Positions 46,538 to 54,425 of a DNA stretch of 64,000 bases are shown piece by piece (positions within the stretch are counted from its first letter, which is position 1; each line of letters begins with the position of its first letter). The notes under the pieces are model-generated. The model ran no database searches. It saw only the letters and a program-made list of their open reading frames with translations, and had not been told where the DNA came from. This DNA is from Synechococcus sp. MU1617. GTDB taxonomy: Bacteria; Cyanobacteriota; Cyanobacteriia; PCC-6307; Cyanobiaceae. The position numbers and the translations under genes are program-made. The stretch covers positions 173,041 through 237,040 of the forward strand of contig NZ_VTLB01000004.1 of assembly GCF_020514235.1 (NCBI RefSeq), in the 5' to 3' direction.

Positions 46538-46887
46538 TTCCGTTCCTGGTGTTCTGCTCACTGCTGATCCCGGTGAACCTCTGGGCTGCGATCACACCGC
46601 ACATGCACAGCGATGTGTCGATGCGCATCCTGCATGGCATCTGCACGGTTGTTTTGATTCCCCTGCTGTGGACGCTCTGGGATCAACGGCGTTTGCTGCG
46701 GACTCTGCCTGCGCTGGTGTTGGCGATCTTTGCGACGGTGATGGTGGTGGTGAACAGTTGGATCACTGCCATGGGCATGGGCGTGCAATTCGGCTGGTTG
46801 GACCACCTCTTCCTGGCGCTGTCTGAAGTGGCGTTGAGCATGTTCTTCCTGATGGCACCGGAGCCCGAGCCGATCACGGATCCCTAA
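46534..46887 (+). CDS. small polytopic membrane protein coupled to a histidine kinase
   Basis: 117 aa with about four hydrophobic helices: IPFLVFCSLLIPVNLWAAI, ICTVVLIPLLWTLWD, LPALVLAIFATVMVVVNSWI and LFLALSEVALSMFFLMA. Its ATG overlaps the kinase stop (ATGA), which suggests the two act together, for instance as a sensor-accessory membrane protein. No family is recognised. The stop overlaps the convergent pseudopilin gene by 4 bp. Confidence 0.72.
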   Translation: MIPFLVFCSLLIPVNLWAAITPHMHSDVSMRILHGICTVVLIPLLWTLWDQRRLLRTLPALVLAIFATVMVVVNSWITAMGMGVQFGWLDHLFLALSEVALSMFFLMAPEPEPITDP

Positions 46888-47432
46888 CCCACCCCCTGGG
46901 AGCGGACCCTGCCTCCACGGCGGGTGCGTTGTTCCAGCTGCATCTGCAGCAACGGCAATCCAGGCGGCTGGTGGAGCTCAAAGCGATCCACGCCATCCAA
47001 CACCACGCGGTTTTGATAACGGCTACCGCTACGGATCCCGCCCTGGAGATCAAAGGCCGGCCCGCAGCGCATCAACACATCACCGCGCCAGATCGCCGAT
47101 GGCGCCAGTCCAAGGCTGTACACCACAGGATCCGAGCCATCTCGTGGCGTGATAGCGAGCTTCGGTTGCCGATCGGCCAAGGCACAGGGCCAATCGGCTG
47201 AAGGATCGGGGTTGATCTGCCAGCTGGAGGCACGCTCCAGATCGCCTTTCACCAACTCCAGCGTGCGCCGTTGCCATTGCTTCAACTGCAAGCTCTCGGC
47301 CAACGCGCCGCCTTGGCGCGTTTCGGCAAACAGGAGCTGAAACACCACACCGCAGAGCAGGCACCCCAACAGAGCCGCCAGCATCAACTCCACCAGCGTG
47401 AAGCCTTGAGCGGAGCGGGGCCTAAACATCAC
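46884..47432 (-). CDS. prepilin-like minor pilin (PilW/GspJ-like)
   Basis: 182 aa with a short basic leader and a clear type III signal: SAQG-FTLVELMLAALLGCLL, cleaved after Gly with Glu at mature position 5. A soluble C-terminal domain follows (ETRQGGALAESLQLKQWQRR, LELVKGDLERASSW, DGVDRFELHQPPGLP) resembling PilW/GspJ pseudopilins. It is the last gene of a leftward four-gene minor-pilin cluster and overlaps its upstream neighbour by 11 bp. It probably helps prime or cap a type IV pilus. Confidence 0.85.
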   Translation of the reverse strand: MMFRPRSAQGFTLVELMLAALLGCLLCGVVFQLLFAETRQGGALAESLQLKQWQRRTLELVKGDLERASSWQINPDPSADWPCALADRQPKLAITPRDGSDPVVYSLGLAPSAIWRGDVLMRCGPAFDLQGGIRSGSRYQNRVVLDGVDRFELHQPPGLPLLQMQLEQRTRRGGRVRSQGVG

Positions 47433-47949
47433 TAGGGAGGCAGAGGGAACTGCTCAGGGAGCCGCCTGGATCGCCCCGGTAAACACCAGAGCGGCTAATG
47501 CCCAGGGGAAGGCCAATCACCAGGCACAAGGCCTGGCCATGGCTGAGGTGAAACAACACCACCAGGCCGCCATCGAGCACGAAGCCATTGGTGCTGAAGC
47601 GAACGGCATCCGGCAGGTTGCTGCGCAGCTCCAAATCACCTGCACCGGTCTCCGCCAAGGCGGTCACACCCCAACGGCAGGCCGGCAGATCGCCCCCATG
47701 CGGGGCGATCCAACCAGTCGCGCTGAGCATCAGAGCACAGGGCTGGCGGTCCCGTTCGGCGGCCATCCGGCCCCTGTCGAGCCCCACCCGCAGCCGGCGC
47801 AGACCACTGTCCAGTTCCAAGCGCCGTCGTACAGCACTGGAGCTGGGAATCGCCAAGGTCACCAGGATCCCCAACAGCGCCACCACCACCAGGCACTCCA
47901 CGAGGCTGAAGCCATTGGGCCCTTCTCCGCGCCTCTGATCACTCGGCAT
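47422..47949 (-). CDS. prepilin-like minor pilin (GspH/FimT-like)
   Basis: 175 aa from ATG 47949; the frame is open further, but that stretch lies inside the upstream gene. The leader MPSDQRRGEGPNG ends before FSLVECLVVVALLGILVTLA (Gly at -1, Glu at +5). Next is a GspH/FimT-type pattern with RRLRVGLDRGRMAAERDRQPCAL and SATGWIAPHGG. Its end overlaps the PilW-like gene and its start overlaps the next pilin gene, so the cluster is translationally coupled. Confidence 0.85.
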   Translation of the reverse strand: MPSDQRRGEGPNGFSLVECLVVVALLGILVTLAIPSSSAVRRRLELDSGLRRLRVGLDRGRMAAERDRQPCALMLSATGWIAPHGGDLPACRWGVTALAETGAGDLELRSNLPDAVRFSTNGFVLDGGLVVLFHLSHGQALCLVIGLPLGISRSGVYRGDPGGSLSSSLCLPSDV

Positions 47950-48346
47950 CGCTGACCTCCCGCGGGCAATTCCCCAGACCCGCTGGGGTGAACAACTGGC
48001 TCCGCTTGAACGGGATCCCAGCATCGGGATCCGTCAGTTCCACATCGAGCCAGAGGCCAGCCCCAGAGGCTTCGAACCGCCAAGACGACGAGAGGTCGGC
48101 GTCTTCAGGCAGGTCCGCCAGAACCCCTACCACCTCCTCACGATCCCAACGGCAGGCCTGATCAGCGATTGGAGCACTGGACAAAATACGACGACTAGCC
48201 AGGAGCCGTTGCTCCAGCAACTGCACCTGCTGATCGGTGCGGAGCGACGTGGCAGCAGCCTGGCTGGTGCGCGACCAACCCTGGAGCGACACCTGGCTGC
48301 TGATCCCAAGGATCAAAGCGGATACAACAACTTCCGTGATCGTCAT
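47939..48346 (-). CDS. pilin-like protein without a leader peptide (PilV/GspI-like)
   Basis: 135 aa from ATG 48346, which overlaps the stop of the upstream gene (ATGA). The protein begins directly with MTITEVVVSALILGISSQVS, so Glu stands at position 5 counted from the initiator Met, as it would after cleavage in a normal pilin, but no leader and no Gly -1 are present. A PilV/GspI-like soluble part follows (LEQRLLASRRILSSAP, ACRWDREEVVGVLADLPED). Either it is inserted without PilD processing or translation begins upstream at a codon I cannot see. Otherwise it belongs to the four-gene cluster. Confidence 0.8.
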   Translation of the reverse strand: MTITEVVVSALILGISSQVSLQGWSRTSQAAATSLRTDQQVQLLEQRLLASRRILSSAPIADQACRWDREEVVGVLADLPEDADLSSSWRFEASGAGLWLDVELTDPDAGIPFKRSQLFTPAGLGNCPREVSDAE

Positions 48347-48756
48347 GGCAGAAGCTCCAGATCCAGACGGCTCTGACGGCCATCACTCCAGCGCAGCTGC
48401 AGGGTTCCAGCCATCGCGCCAAGCGGTTGCCAATGCAACAGCTGCCAGGAACGATCAGCGACGCGACCGGATTGGAGGGCTGAAGGATTCGCCCCGGGGC
48501 AGCGCCCAGGTAGCTCCCACTCCGGGGAGGGCAACGCCAACAGGCAGGCATTGGCGCCAATGGACTGCTGTTGAAAGGCCATCGCCACCGAACGCTCGGC
48601 ATCACGGGTCTGCACGGTGGCCAGCGCCTGACGACTGCGCTGACGCGTGTGCATGGCGAGGGTCTGCAACGACAAGCTGCTGAGCAGAAGCAGCGCCGAG
48701 GCGGTGAGCGCCAAGGGCAGGGCAAAACCCTGCTGATGTGGATCAGGCAATCGCAT
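48343..48756 (-). CDS. PilX/GspK-like minor pilin
   Basis: 137 aa. Leader MRLPDPHQQG is followed by [21 protein letters not shown]: Gly at -1 but no Glu at +5, as in PilX/GspK-type tip pseudopilins. The rest has RQRSRQALATVQTRDAERSVAMAFQQQ, the usual long helix, then a short C-terminal part with two Cys (NACLLALPSPEWELPGRCPG) that could form a disulfide. It is the first gene of the leftward pilin cluster and is divergent from the response regulator with a 75-bp gap that should hold both promoters. Confidence 0.82.
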   Translation of the reverse strand: MRLPDPHQQGFALPLALTASALLLLSSLSLQTLAMHTRQRSRQALATVQTRDAERSVAMAFQQQSIGANACLLALPSPEWELPGRCPGANPSALQSGRVADRSWQLLHWQPLGAMAGTLQLRWSDGRQSRLDLELLP

Positions 48757-48831
48757 CCAAGCTCGACAAACGTTGGATGAAGCATTCCCCGCTGGTGTGC
48801 CGACTTAGCCTGAAGTGATTGCACCCAGCCC

Positions 48832-49545
48832 GTGAGCCCGGAGCCGAGCCGGCTGCTGATCGTCGATGACGACCCGGAACTGCTGCGGTTCCTCATGGAG
48901 GAACTCAGCGGCGCCGGCCACCACTGCACCGGCTGCGACAACGGTCAGGACGCACTGCTGCATTGGCGGCAAGAACAGTTCGATCTGGTGGTGCTCGACT
49001 GGACGCTACCGGACTTCTCTGGTGTGGAGCTGTGCCGCCGCCTGCGCAGCAGCGGCAACACCACCCCGGTGTTGATGCTCACCGCCCGCGACGATGTGGA
49101 CGAACGGGTTCAGGCTCTCGACGCAGGCGTGGACGACTACCTGACCAAGCCGTTCAACCTCAAGGAACTGCACGCCCGGGTGCGAGCCCGGCTGCGTCGC
49201 GGCGGCTATGAACAAGACGCGCGCGGCGAAGCCAGCGGCATTGCACTCGGTGATCTGCTGCTGGATCCGATCGAACGCTGTGTGCAAAGGGGAGAGCGCG
49301 GCATTGCGCTCTCGCAGCGGGAGTTTGAACTACTGCTGTTCCTAGTGCGCAATGCCGACGAAGTGCAGTCGCGCCAAACGATTCTCGATGCCGTGTGGGG
49401 TATGCCATTTGTTGGCGACCCCAACACCCTCGATGTCTACATGGGCTACCTGCGCAAGAAGGTAGAAGCCAAAGGAGAGCCACAACTGCTGCACACGGTG
49501 CGGGGTGTGGGCTTCATGGCGCGGGTGGGGGAGCCAAAATCTTGA
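48832..49545 (+). CDS. OmpR/PhoB-family response regulator
   Basis: 237 aa from GTG 48832. The receiver domain has SRLLIVDDDPELLRFLME (acidic pocket), phospho-Asp in LVVLDWTLPDFSGVELC, Thr in LMLTARDDVDERV and Lys in DDYLTKPFNLKEL. The C-terminal winged helix has ALSQREFELLLFLVRNADEVQSRQ and LDVYMGYLRKKVEAKGEPQLLHTVRGVGFMA. It converges with a 32-bp overlap on a histidine kinase that is probably its partner. It is sandwiched between two pilin clusters, suggesting control of pilus or surface genes. Confidence 0.93.
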   Translation: MSPEPSRLLIVDDDPELLRFLMEELSGAGHHCTGCDNGQDALLHWRQEQFDLVVLDWTLPDFSGVELCRRLRSSGNTTPVLMLTARDDVDERVQALDAGVDDYLTKPFNLKELHARVRARLRRGGYEQDARGEASGIALGDLLLDPIERCVQRGERGIALSQREFELLLFLVRNADEVQSRQTILDAVWGMPFVGDPNTLDVYMGYLRKKVEAKGEPQLLHTVRGVGFMARVGEPKS

Positions 49546-50803
49546 AGCGCAATTGCAGGTCGGCTCCACCCTCCGGGGCATCACCGATCAGCAGCTCGCC
49601 TTGCATCGCTTGCATCAGCAGCTTGACGATGGCCAGACCGATGCCGCTGCCTCGGGTGCCGATCGAGGTGCTACCGCGCACAAACCGTTCAAGAACTTGA
49701 GCTCTTTCCCCCTCGGGGATGCCGGGGCCTTGATCGCGCACATGCAGAGTCACAACGTCAGATGAGGCCGACACAGCCAGCTGCACCATGCCTACGGAGT
49801 AACCCAAGGCATTGTCGACAAGAGCCGCGAGACACTGCTGCAGCCGTTCGACATCGGCCGTAATGCGCGGCATCTCACCTTCAAACGGCGGTGCCAAACG
49901 CAGCCGAGCCGGGGCCAAAGATTGCAGCCGCTCGTAGGCATCCAGCACCACAAGCTCAGGATCCAGGGGTTCCAACTCAAGGGTGAGTCGGCCGGCATCA
50001 CTGCGGGCTAGATCGAACATCACGCTGAGCAACTCCCCGAGGCGCTCCGCTTCTGCAGCAATCAAAGCCAGCTTGGCTTGACTCGCCTCAGGCAGCTCAG
50101 CTTGCAGGCTCTGGGCATGGCCGGAAATCACGGTGATCGGAGTGCGCAATTCATGGGCGACGCCATCCACAAAGCGCCGTTCCCGCTGCCATGCCTCCGC
50201 CAGGCGTGATTGCAACTGGTTGAAGGCCTCGACGATCGGCTGCAGTTCCTGCGACTGTCCGACTTGATCCAGAGTCCGCTGGCCAAGGGAATCGGCACCG
50301 AGGGAGGAAAGCTCATCGGCGAGCGACTGCAATGGCATGATCAGGCCACGCCAGAGCACCAGTCGGAACAGCAACGACACCAGCAAAAGCGACATCCCCG
50401 CTGCGGCAATCAGCAACAATTGATCCCGTCGTTGGCTCTGAACCGATGCGGTGATGTTCTGCCGTACCTCCATCAGCGCATTGCTGGAAGCCAGAGAAGG
50501 CAGCGTGCTTCTGCTGATCAGCCAATAGGCCCCGTCGATCCGGCGCAACGTTGGTGATTCATCCCGTGAATCAGCAGGCACCAGTGCAACTTGGACCCCA
50601 AAACCCTGGGGCAGTGGCAACGAGAGCTCACCAGCGCTGAGGCCATTGCGGATCTGATTCACCAGCCGCTGATGCCGCTCCGACCGTTCCGCATCTGCCA
50701 GCGCTGAACCAAAAGCGAACAAAGCGGTGTAGCCCGCCACCACCGCCAACAAGGAAGTGGATTGCAACCAGACCCGTAGAGACGGAAGAGAGCGCAGCGC
50801 CAC
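49514..50803 (-). CDS. membrane sensor histidine kinase
   Basis: 429 aa from GTG 50803. TM1 is LLAVVAGYTALFAFGSALA, a sensor region of about 100 residues follows, then TM2 (LLLIAAAGMSLLLVSLLFRLVLW) and a HAMP-like linker. HisKA is VDGVAHELRTPITVISGHAQ. The HATPase domain has LVDNALGYSVGMVQLAV, VRDQGPGIPEGERAQVLERF and GTRGSGIGLAIVKLLMQAMQG. It is the likely partner of the convergent response regulator and is divergent from pilA. Confidence 0.92.
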   Translation of the reverse strand: MALRSLPSLRVWLQSTSLLAVVAGYTALFAFGSALADAERSERHQRLVNQIRNGLSAGELSLPLPQGFGVQVALVPADSRDESPTLRRIDGAYWLISRSTLPSLASSNALMEVRQNITASVQSQRRDQLLLIAAAGMSLLLVSLLFRLVLWRGLIMPLQSLADELSSLGADSLGQRTLDQVGQSQELQPIVEAFNQLQSRLAEAWQRERRFVDGVAHELRTPITVISGHAQSLQAELPEASQAKLALIAAEAERLGELLSVMFDLARSDAGRLTLELEPLDPELVVLDAYERLQSLAPARLRLAPPFEGEMPRITADVERLQQCLAALVDNALGYSVGMVQLAVSASSDVVTLHVRDQGPGIPEGERAQVLERFVRGSTSIGTRGSGIGLAIVKLLMQAMQGELLIGDAPEGGADLQLRFKILAPPPAP

Positions 50804-50831
50804 GAATCTGAGAGAAAAACTAAGAGCGTTC

Positions 50832-50849
50832 TTAGGGAAGCTTTAGCCA
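50832..50849. promoter_or_regulatory. 11-bp-spaced direct repeats between histidine kinase and pilA
   Basis: TTAGGGA (50832-50838) and TTAGCCA (50843-50849) are repeated with an 11-bp period, the spacing typical of OmpR/PhoB-family operators. A small hairpin CTAAGA/TCTTAG (starting at about 50820) lies just before. The site is about 30 bp upstream of the kinase start and 85 bp upstream of pilA, so the neighbouring regulator could act here. This is inference from pattern and position. Confidence 0.3.
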
Positions 50850-50932
50850 GGGCTTCTTTGCGTGCCAACGGAACGCGTCATGGTTGTCATGTCGGCACCA
50901 CAGGTGCACATCAACAATCAACACCTTTAACA

Positions 50933-51487
50933 ATGACTTCCCTCAATTCCAAGCTTCAGCTGGCACTGCTCAACCGCAAAAAAGGTCGCAATCTGGTCGA
51001 GAAGGGCTTCACGCTCGTGGAGCTGATGATCGTGATTGTGATTGTTGGCATTCTTTCCGCAGTTGCGCTTCCAAACTTTCTAAGCCAAACGGATAAAGCC
51101 AAAGCAACTGAAGCAAAAAGCGTATCAAGTGCATATCTCAAACAAATCTATGCGGCATACCAGGAAGGCGGCTTATCAGCAGCAGGAGCCGCTATAGGAA
51201 CTGGGAGCATCCCGTGCCCAGCAGAAACTAGATATTTCACATTTAACTGCCCAGATCCAGAGAACGCACAAACCAATCAGATTGTCGCCACGGGCAATTC
51301 AACAAGCGGGAGTCTCTTGGGATCAACCATCACATCATCGGTATATTTAACTGCCCAAGCGGCCGTAGCAGAAGTACCAAGTTCTACCGACCCTGTGACC
51401 GGCGCCGTAACCCCCGGACAACCAGCAATTCCGGCATTATCAAGTGGAACTATTGTGATCGGCAATCCAGTAGCGAGTGGAGGCTAG
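50933..51487 (+). CDS. pilA: type IV major-type pilin (PilA)
   Basis: 184 aa from ATG 50933; upstream codons back to 50858 are in frame but outside the pilin pattern. The long basic leader (about 26 residues, ending GRNLVEKG) is followed by FTLVELMIVIVIVGILSAVA, with Glu at +5. The helix continues LPNFLSQTDKAKATEAKS. The C-terminal domain has a Cys pair (IPCPAETRYFTFNCPDPE). This is the classic major pilin form. It is the first gene of the rightward cluster. A long hairpin lies directly after it, and minor pilins follow. Confidence 0.93.
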   Translation: MTSLNSKLQLALLNRKKGRNLVEKGFTLVELMIVIVIVGILSAVALPNFLSQTDKAKATEAKSVSSAYLKQIYAAYQEGGLSAAGAAIGTGSIPCPAETRYFTFNCPDPENAQTNQIVATGNSTSGSLLGSTITSSVYLTAQAAVAEVPSSTDPVTGAVTPGQPAIPALSSGTIVIGNPVASGG

Positions 51488-51504
51488 TCAAGCAAACTAA
51501 CAAA

Positions 51505-51537
51505 GCCCTCTTTCGTAGACACTTAGCGAGAGGGGGC
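51505..51537 (+). terminator. intergenic hairpin after pilA
   Basis: An 11-bp stem with some G-T pairs (51505-51515 with 51527-51537) and an 11-base loop sits 17 bp after the pilA stop. No T run follows, so it may be an attenuator or an RNA-stabilising structure that keeps pilA mRNA more abundant than that of the downstream minor pilins. Confidence 0.5.
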
Positions 51538-51556
51538 AAAAGCCAGGCCGACCAAA

Positions 51557-52144
51557 ATGAAACAACCTCACAAAGGCTTTAAACGATTAGCCATCAGGCA
51601 ATTCGAATCCACCCAGCTCAAGCATGACACTCTTGGCTTCACACTTAGCGAGTGCATGATGACAGTGGCAATCGCAGGGATACTTTCAAGCATTGCGCTC
51701 CCAAACTACCTCAACCAAGTTAATCGAACACGACAAAATGAAGTAGCTTCGACGGTTGCTCAAATCCAAACAACGATCGCTTCCTACGCCGATGAGTTTG
51801 GTCTGCTTCCAGAAAGCTGGGCCGATTTAAATGAGACGGCAGCAATCATGACGAACTCAGGCCCTGCAGATAAAAACAACTTTTCAGACATTACTTTACC
51901 AAACGAGTACTACACAATAAGAATTAATAATGCGAACAATAAATTCACCATCACTGCATTACGAATCGACGAACAAGATCTTTATGTCATTGGATGCCTG
52001 GATCTGACCAATGGCGCCAGTACCATCATCAAAGGCCCAAAAGAGAAAGAACCTGAAGAACCCTCAAATGAGCCTAAAGCAGTCATGAATGACTTTTGCC
52101 CTCATCCGTCAACCGCAAATGAACCTAATGTTGGGACCACCTAA
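51557..52144 (+). CDS. type IV pilin-like protein
   Basis: 195 aa from ATG 51557. A leader of about 27 residues (MKQPHKGFKRLAIRQFES, ending HDTLG) precedes FTLSECMMTVAIAGILSSIA: Gly -1, Glu +5. Next is LPNYLNQVNRTRQNEVASTVAQIQ, then a low-GC soluble domain (ASYADEFGLLPESWADLNE, YYTIRINNANNKFTITALR) and a Pro- and Glu-rich tail. It follows pilA and overlaps the frame of the next gene at its end. It is likely a minor or alternative pilin. Confidence 0.85.
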   Translation: MKQPHKGFKRLAIRQFESTQLKHDTLGFTLSECMMTVAIAGILSSIALPNYLNQVNRTRQNEVASTVAQIQTTIASYADEFGLLPESWADLNETAAIMTNSGPADKNNFSDITLPNEYYTIRINNANNKFTITALRIDEQDLYVIGCLDLTNGASTIIKGPKEKEPEEPSNEPKAVMNDFCPHPSTANEPNVGTT

Positions 52145-53834
52145 AAGATCAAACCATCAGCGATCAGGCAAGTTTCCCAAGCAGGAGCAGGGGCTTTCGA
52201 TGTTGATTGCCTTAATGATGGGGATGGTGCTGATGGCCGGCGTCACGGGATTACTGCTTCGGCAACTGATGGGCCGCAAGCTGGGCGCCGCTGAGAGTTA
52301 TCAGCAGATGGCCGAAACGGCTGCCTTGAATGGATTCAACCGGATTCTCAGCGAACTCAATAACGATGACAACACGGTCTACAAGGGCTACCTGTTCACC
52401 CTCAATCATCACGGCGGGGATATTGATAGTTCTGGGAGTGAGAAATGGGGTTGGAACGCCTCCAACCAAGCTGATTTTCCTCTAAGAGAACTATGCACCA
52501 ACCGCGGCCTATTGCCCGAGGCCGTGCCGGCCAGCGCAAGCACGGGAGAACCTCCCCACGTAGCACTGACGGAGAGCACATCCAGCCAACGGGACGATGG
52601 GAAAGCCAACATCCAACTTCAGTACCGATTACGGGGATACACCACCACGGCAACGGCCAGCAACAACGGTGCAGGGGAAGGACGCTTTCAAATCGAAGGC
52701 CTGGTGGTGCGCGATGGTGATGATCCAGGCAAGGGCTATCTCGCCAGAACCCTGCTGCTTCGTTCGCTCTATGTGAACTCGATTGTTGCCGGTGAAGGGG
52801 ATTGGGCGGTGCTGGCGGGCCAAACACTCTCACTGGGAGACACCGAAATTCTGGACAGCAATGGAGCATCCGGGGATGGCAAGGTGCTGCTGAATGTCAA
52901 CACTGCTGATCGCTATCTCACCGCCAACGGTTGCTTGCCCTACAACCTGCTCGAGGATGTAGGAGCCAGCAACACCAACGACAATCTCGAAAACAGAATT
53001 GTTCCCATCCTTGAGAAAGGATTGCCCACCAGCAATTTATGGAACCTTGGCCTGACCCAAGACAAAGCCAATAACTCCGACAAAAGCCGAGTTTGGAGCT
53101 TTGACGACACAGGCTCGTTAGACGACTGCGATGCCATTGCCTGCAGCCGTGATTCCAATTCAGCCAACGCTGAAGAACGTGATGATCTAGAAGAAGAGGG
53201 CGGTTCGGTGATCAGGCTCAGTGCCAGCGAACTCTGCAAAGGAACGGGAGACGACTGCCATATTTTTGTGGAACACATCAACCTGACAAATACGCGATTG
53301 CTGATCGAAACCAGTGCAAACCGCCCGGTGGTCCTGCATTTGGAATATCCCGGAACCTCCACAGTGGACCCCTCAGAACCGGGCATCAGCGGCAGCATCA
53401 ACCTTGGCAGTGGTGCTCAGCTCTGCGGCGTCGACCCTGGCAGCGACGCCTGCAATGGCAAGCCAGAACAACTGATCATCTTGTCTGCTGCACCAAAACC
53501 CGGCGGTGTGCGCAGCTGCGGAGTATCGCCCTCAAGCGATACATACGTGCTCGCCTTTGATGGCGACAGTCTTCCTGCTGCCAGCGTGCATCTGCTTCCC
53601 GGCATTGTAAAAACAGGCACCAGCAGCACCAGCCTGAATGGGCTGATCTGGGCCGATGGGATATGCACCGATGCGGGCCCCTTCGACTTGATCACCGGCA
53701 CCAGTGGCGACAGCACTGTTGTTCGTGATCTGAATGAACAGTGGGATTGGGAAAGCCAGAACTTTCCGGGCTACGGCCAGATGGTGACCCGCGGGATCCG
53801 CGGCACAGGCCTCGATACATTCCGGCGTTGGTAA
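52119..53834 (+). CDS. large PilX/HpsA-like pilin-related surface protein
   Basis: 571 aa from ATG 52119; ATG 52089 in the same frame is possible. The start overlaps the upstream pilin gene. Basic leader KRSNHQRSGKFPKQEQG is followed by LSMLIALMMGMVLMAGVTG, lacking Glu at +5 as in PilX. A long helix with MAETAALNGFNRILSELNND follows, then an extracellular region of about 500 residues rich in Gly, Ser, Asp and paired Cys (ELCTNRGLLPEA, ASELCKGTGDDCHIFVEHI, AQLCGVDPGSDACNG). The C-terminal block LPGIVKTGTSSTSLNGLIWADGIC recalls large HpsA-type proteins of filamentous cyanobacteria. A tip or fibre component is plausible; the exact role is unknown. Confidence 0.8.
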   Translation: MNLMLGPPKRSNHQRSGKFPKQEQGLSMLIALMMGMVLMAGVTGLLLRQLMGRKLGAAESYQQMAETAALNGFNRILSELNNDDNTVYKGYLFTLNHHGGDIDSSGSEKWGWNASNQADFPLRELCTNRGLLPEAVPASASTGEPPHVALTESTSSQRDDGKANIQLQYRLRGYTTTATASNNGAGEGRFQIEGLVVRDGDDPGKGYLARTLLLRSLYVNSIVAGEGDWAVLAGQTLSLGDTEILDSNGASGDGKVLLNVNTADRYLTANGCLPYNLLEDVGASNTNDNLENRIVPILEKGLPTSNLWNLGLTQDKANNSDKSRVWSFDDTGSLDDCDAIACSRDSNSANAEERDDLEEEGGSVIRLSASELCKGTGDDCHIFVEHINLTNTRLLIETSANRPVVLHLEYPGTSTVDPSEPGISGSINLGSGAQLCGVDPGSDACNGKPEQLIILSAAPKPGGVRSCGVSPSSDTYVLAFDGDSLPAASVHLLPGIVKTGTSSTSLNGLIWADGICTDAGPFDLITGTSGDSTVVRDLNEQWDWESQNFPGYGQMVTRGIRGTGLDTFRRW

Positions 53835-53927
53835 GTCAACGCTCATCTAGCCCTCAGTTCCAGACAACAAAAATCAGTTAAAACAGTTTAGTAGAGCATT
53901 TCAATTGTTATTGAGTAACACCATCGG

Positions 53928-54425
53928 GTGAAGAACAGACCTCGCTATCGACACCAGAAGCGATCAAGGAAACCAGTTAATGGCTTTTCCATGGTCGAGG
54001 TGCTGATCGCAGGAATTCTTCTCGCCTCTGCATTAGCAGCGGTAAGTCGAATTTCGGTTGCAGCTTTGAGTGGCAGTGCCAACCTCTCAGATCGAGCAAG
54101 GATTGAAGCAGCGATTAATGACAATATTCAAGCCATGCAGAAAGAAGATTCCTACTACACCGATGAGTGGATCATCGACAATGGAGACAAAGAAGCCCTA
54201 AAAAGTGCTTGCACCAATCCCCCAGAAGCACTCAGCAGTCACCTCCAAACTGTCGCACCAGAACCTCGCATGGCAGCCATTAAACGCACGTTTGACATTA
54301 GTTCCATTCCTGGGATTCTGCGCATTGTCTACAGCTTTGAAGGCCCCGAACAACAGGTCAAAGCAGAACAAAGAATCATTGAAATGACCCCGAACTTTGC
54401 AGCCAAGTGTTACAGCACACGATGA
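53928..54425 (+). CDS. PilV-like minor pilin
   Basis: 165 aa from GTG 53928. A very basic leader (KNRPRYRHQKRSRKPVNG) precedes FSMVEVLIAGILLASALAAV (Gly -1, Glu +5). A helix with RISVAALSGSANLSDRARIEAAINDNIQ and a small soluble part with two Cys (LKSACTNPPEA, NFAAKCYST) follow. This is a typical PilV/GspI arrangement. It follows the large PilX-like gene by 93 bp, a lower-GC stretch in which no further gene is seen, and overlaps the next gene by 4 bp. Confidence 0.85.
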   Translation: MKNRPRYRHQKRSRKPVNGFSMVEVLIAGILLASALAAVSRISVAALSGSANLSDRARIEAAINDNIQAMQKEDSYYTDEWIIDNGDKEALKSACTNPPEALSSHLQTVAPEPRMAAIKRTFDISSIPGILRIVYSFEGPEQQVKAEQRIIEMTPNFAAKCYSTR

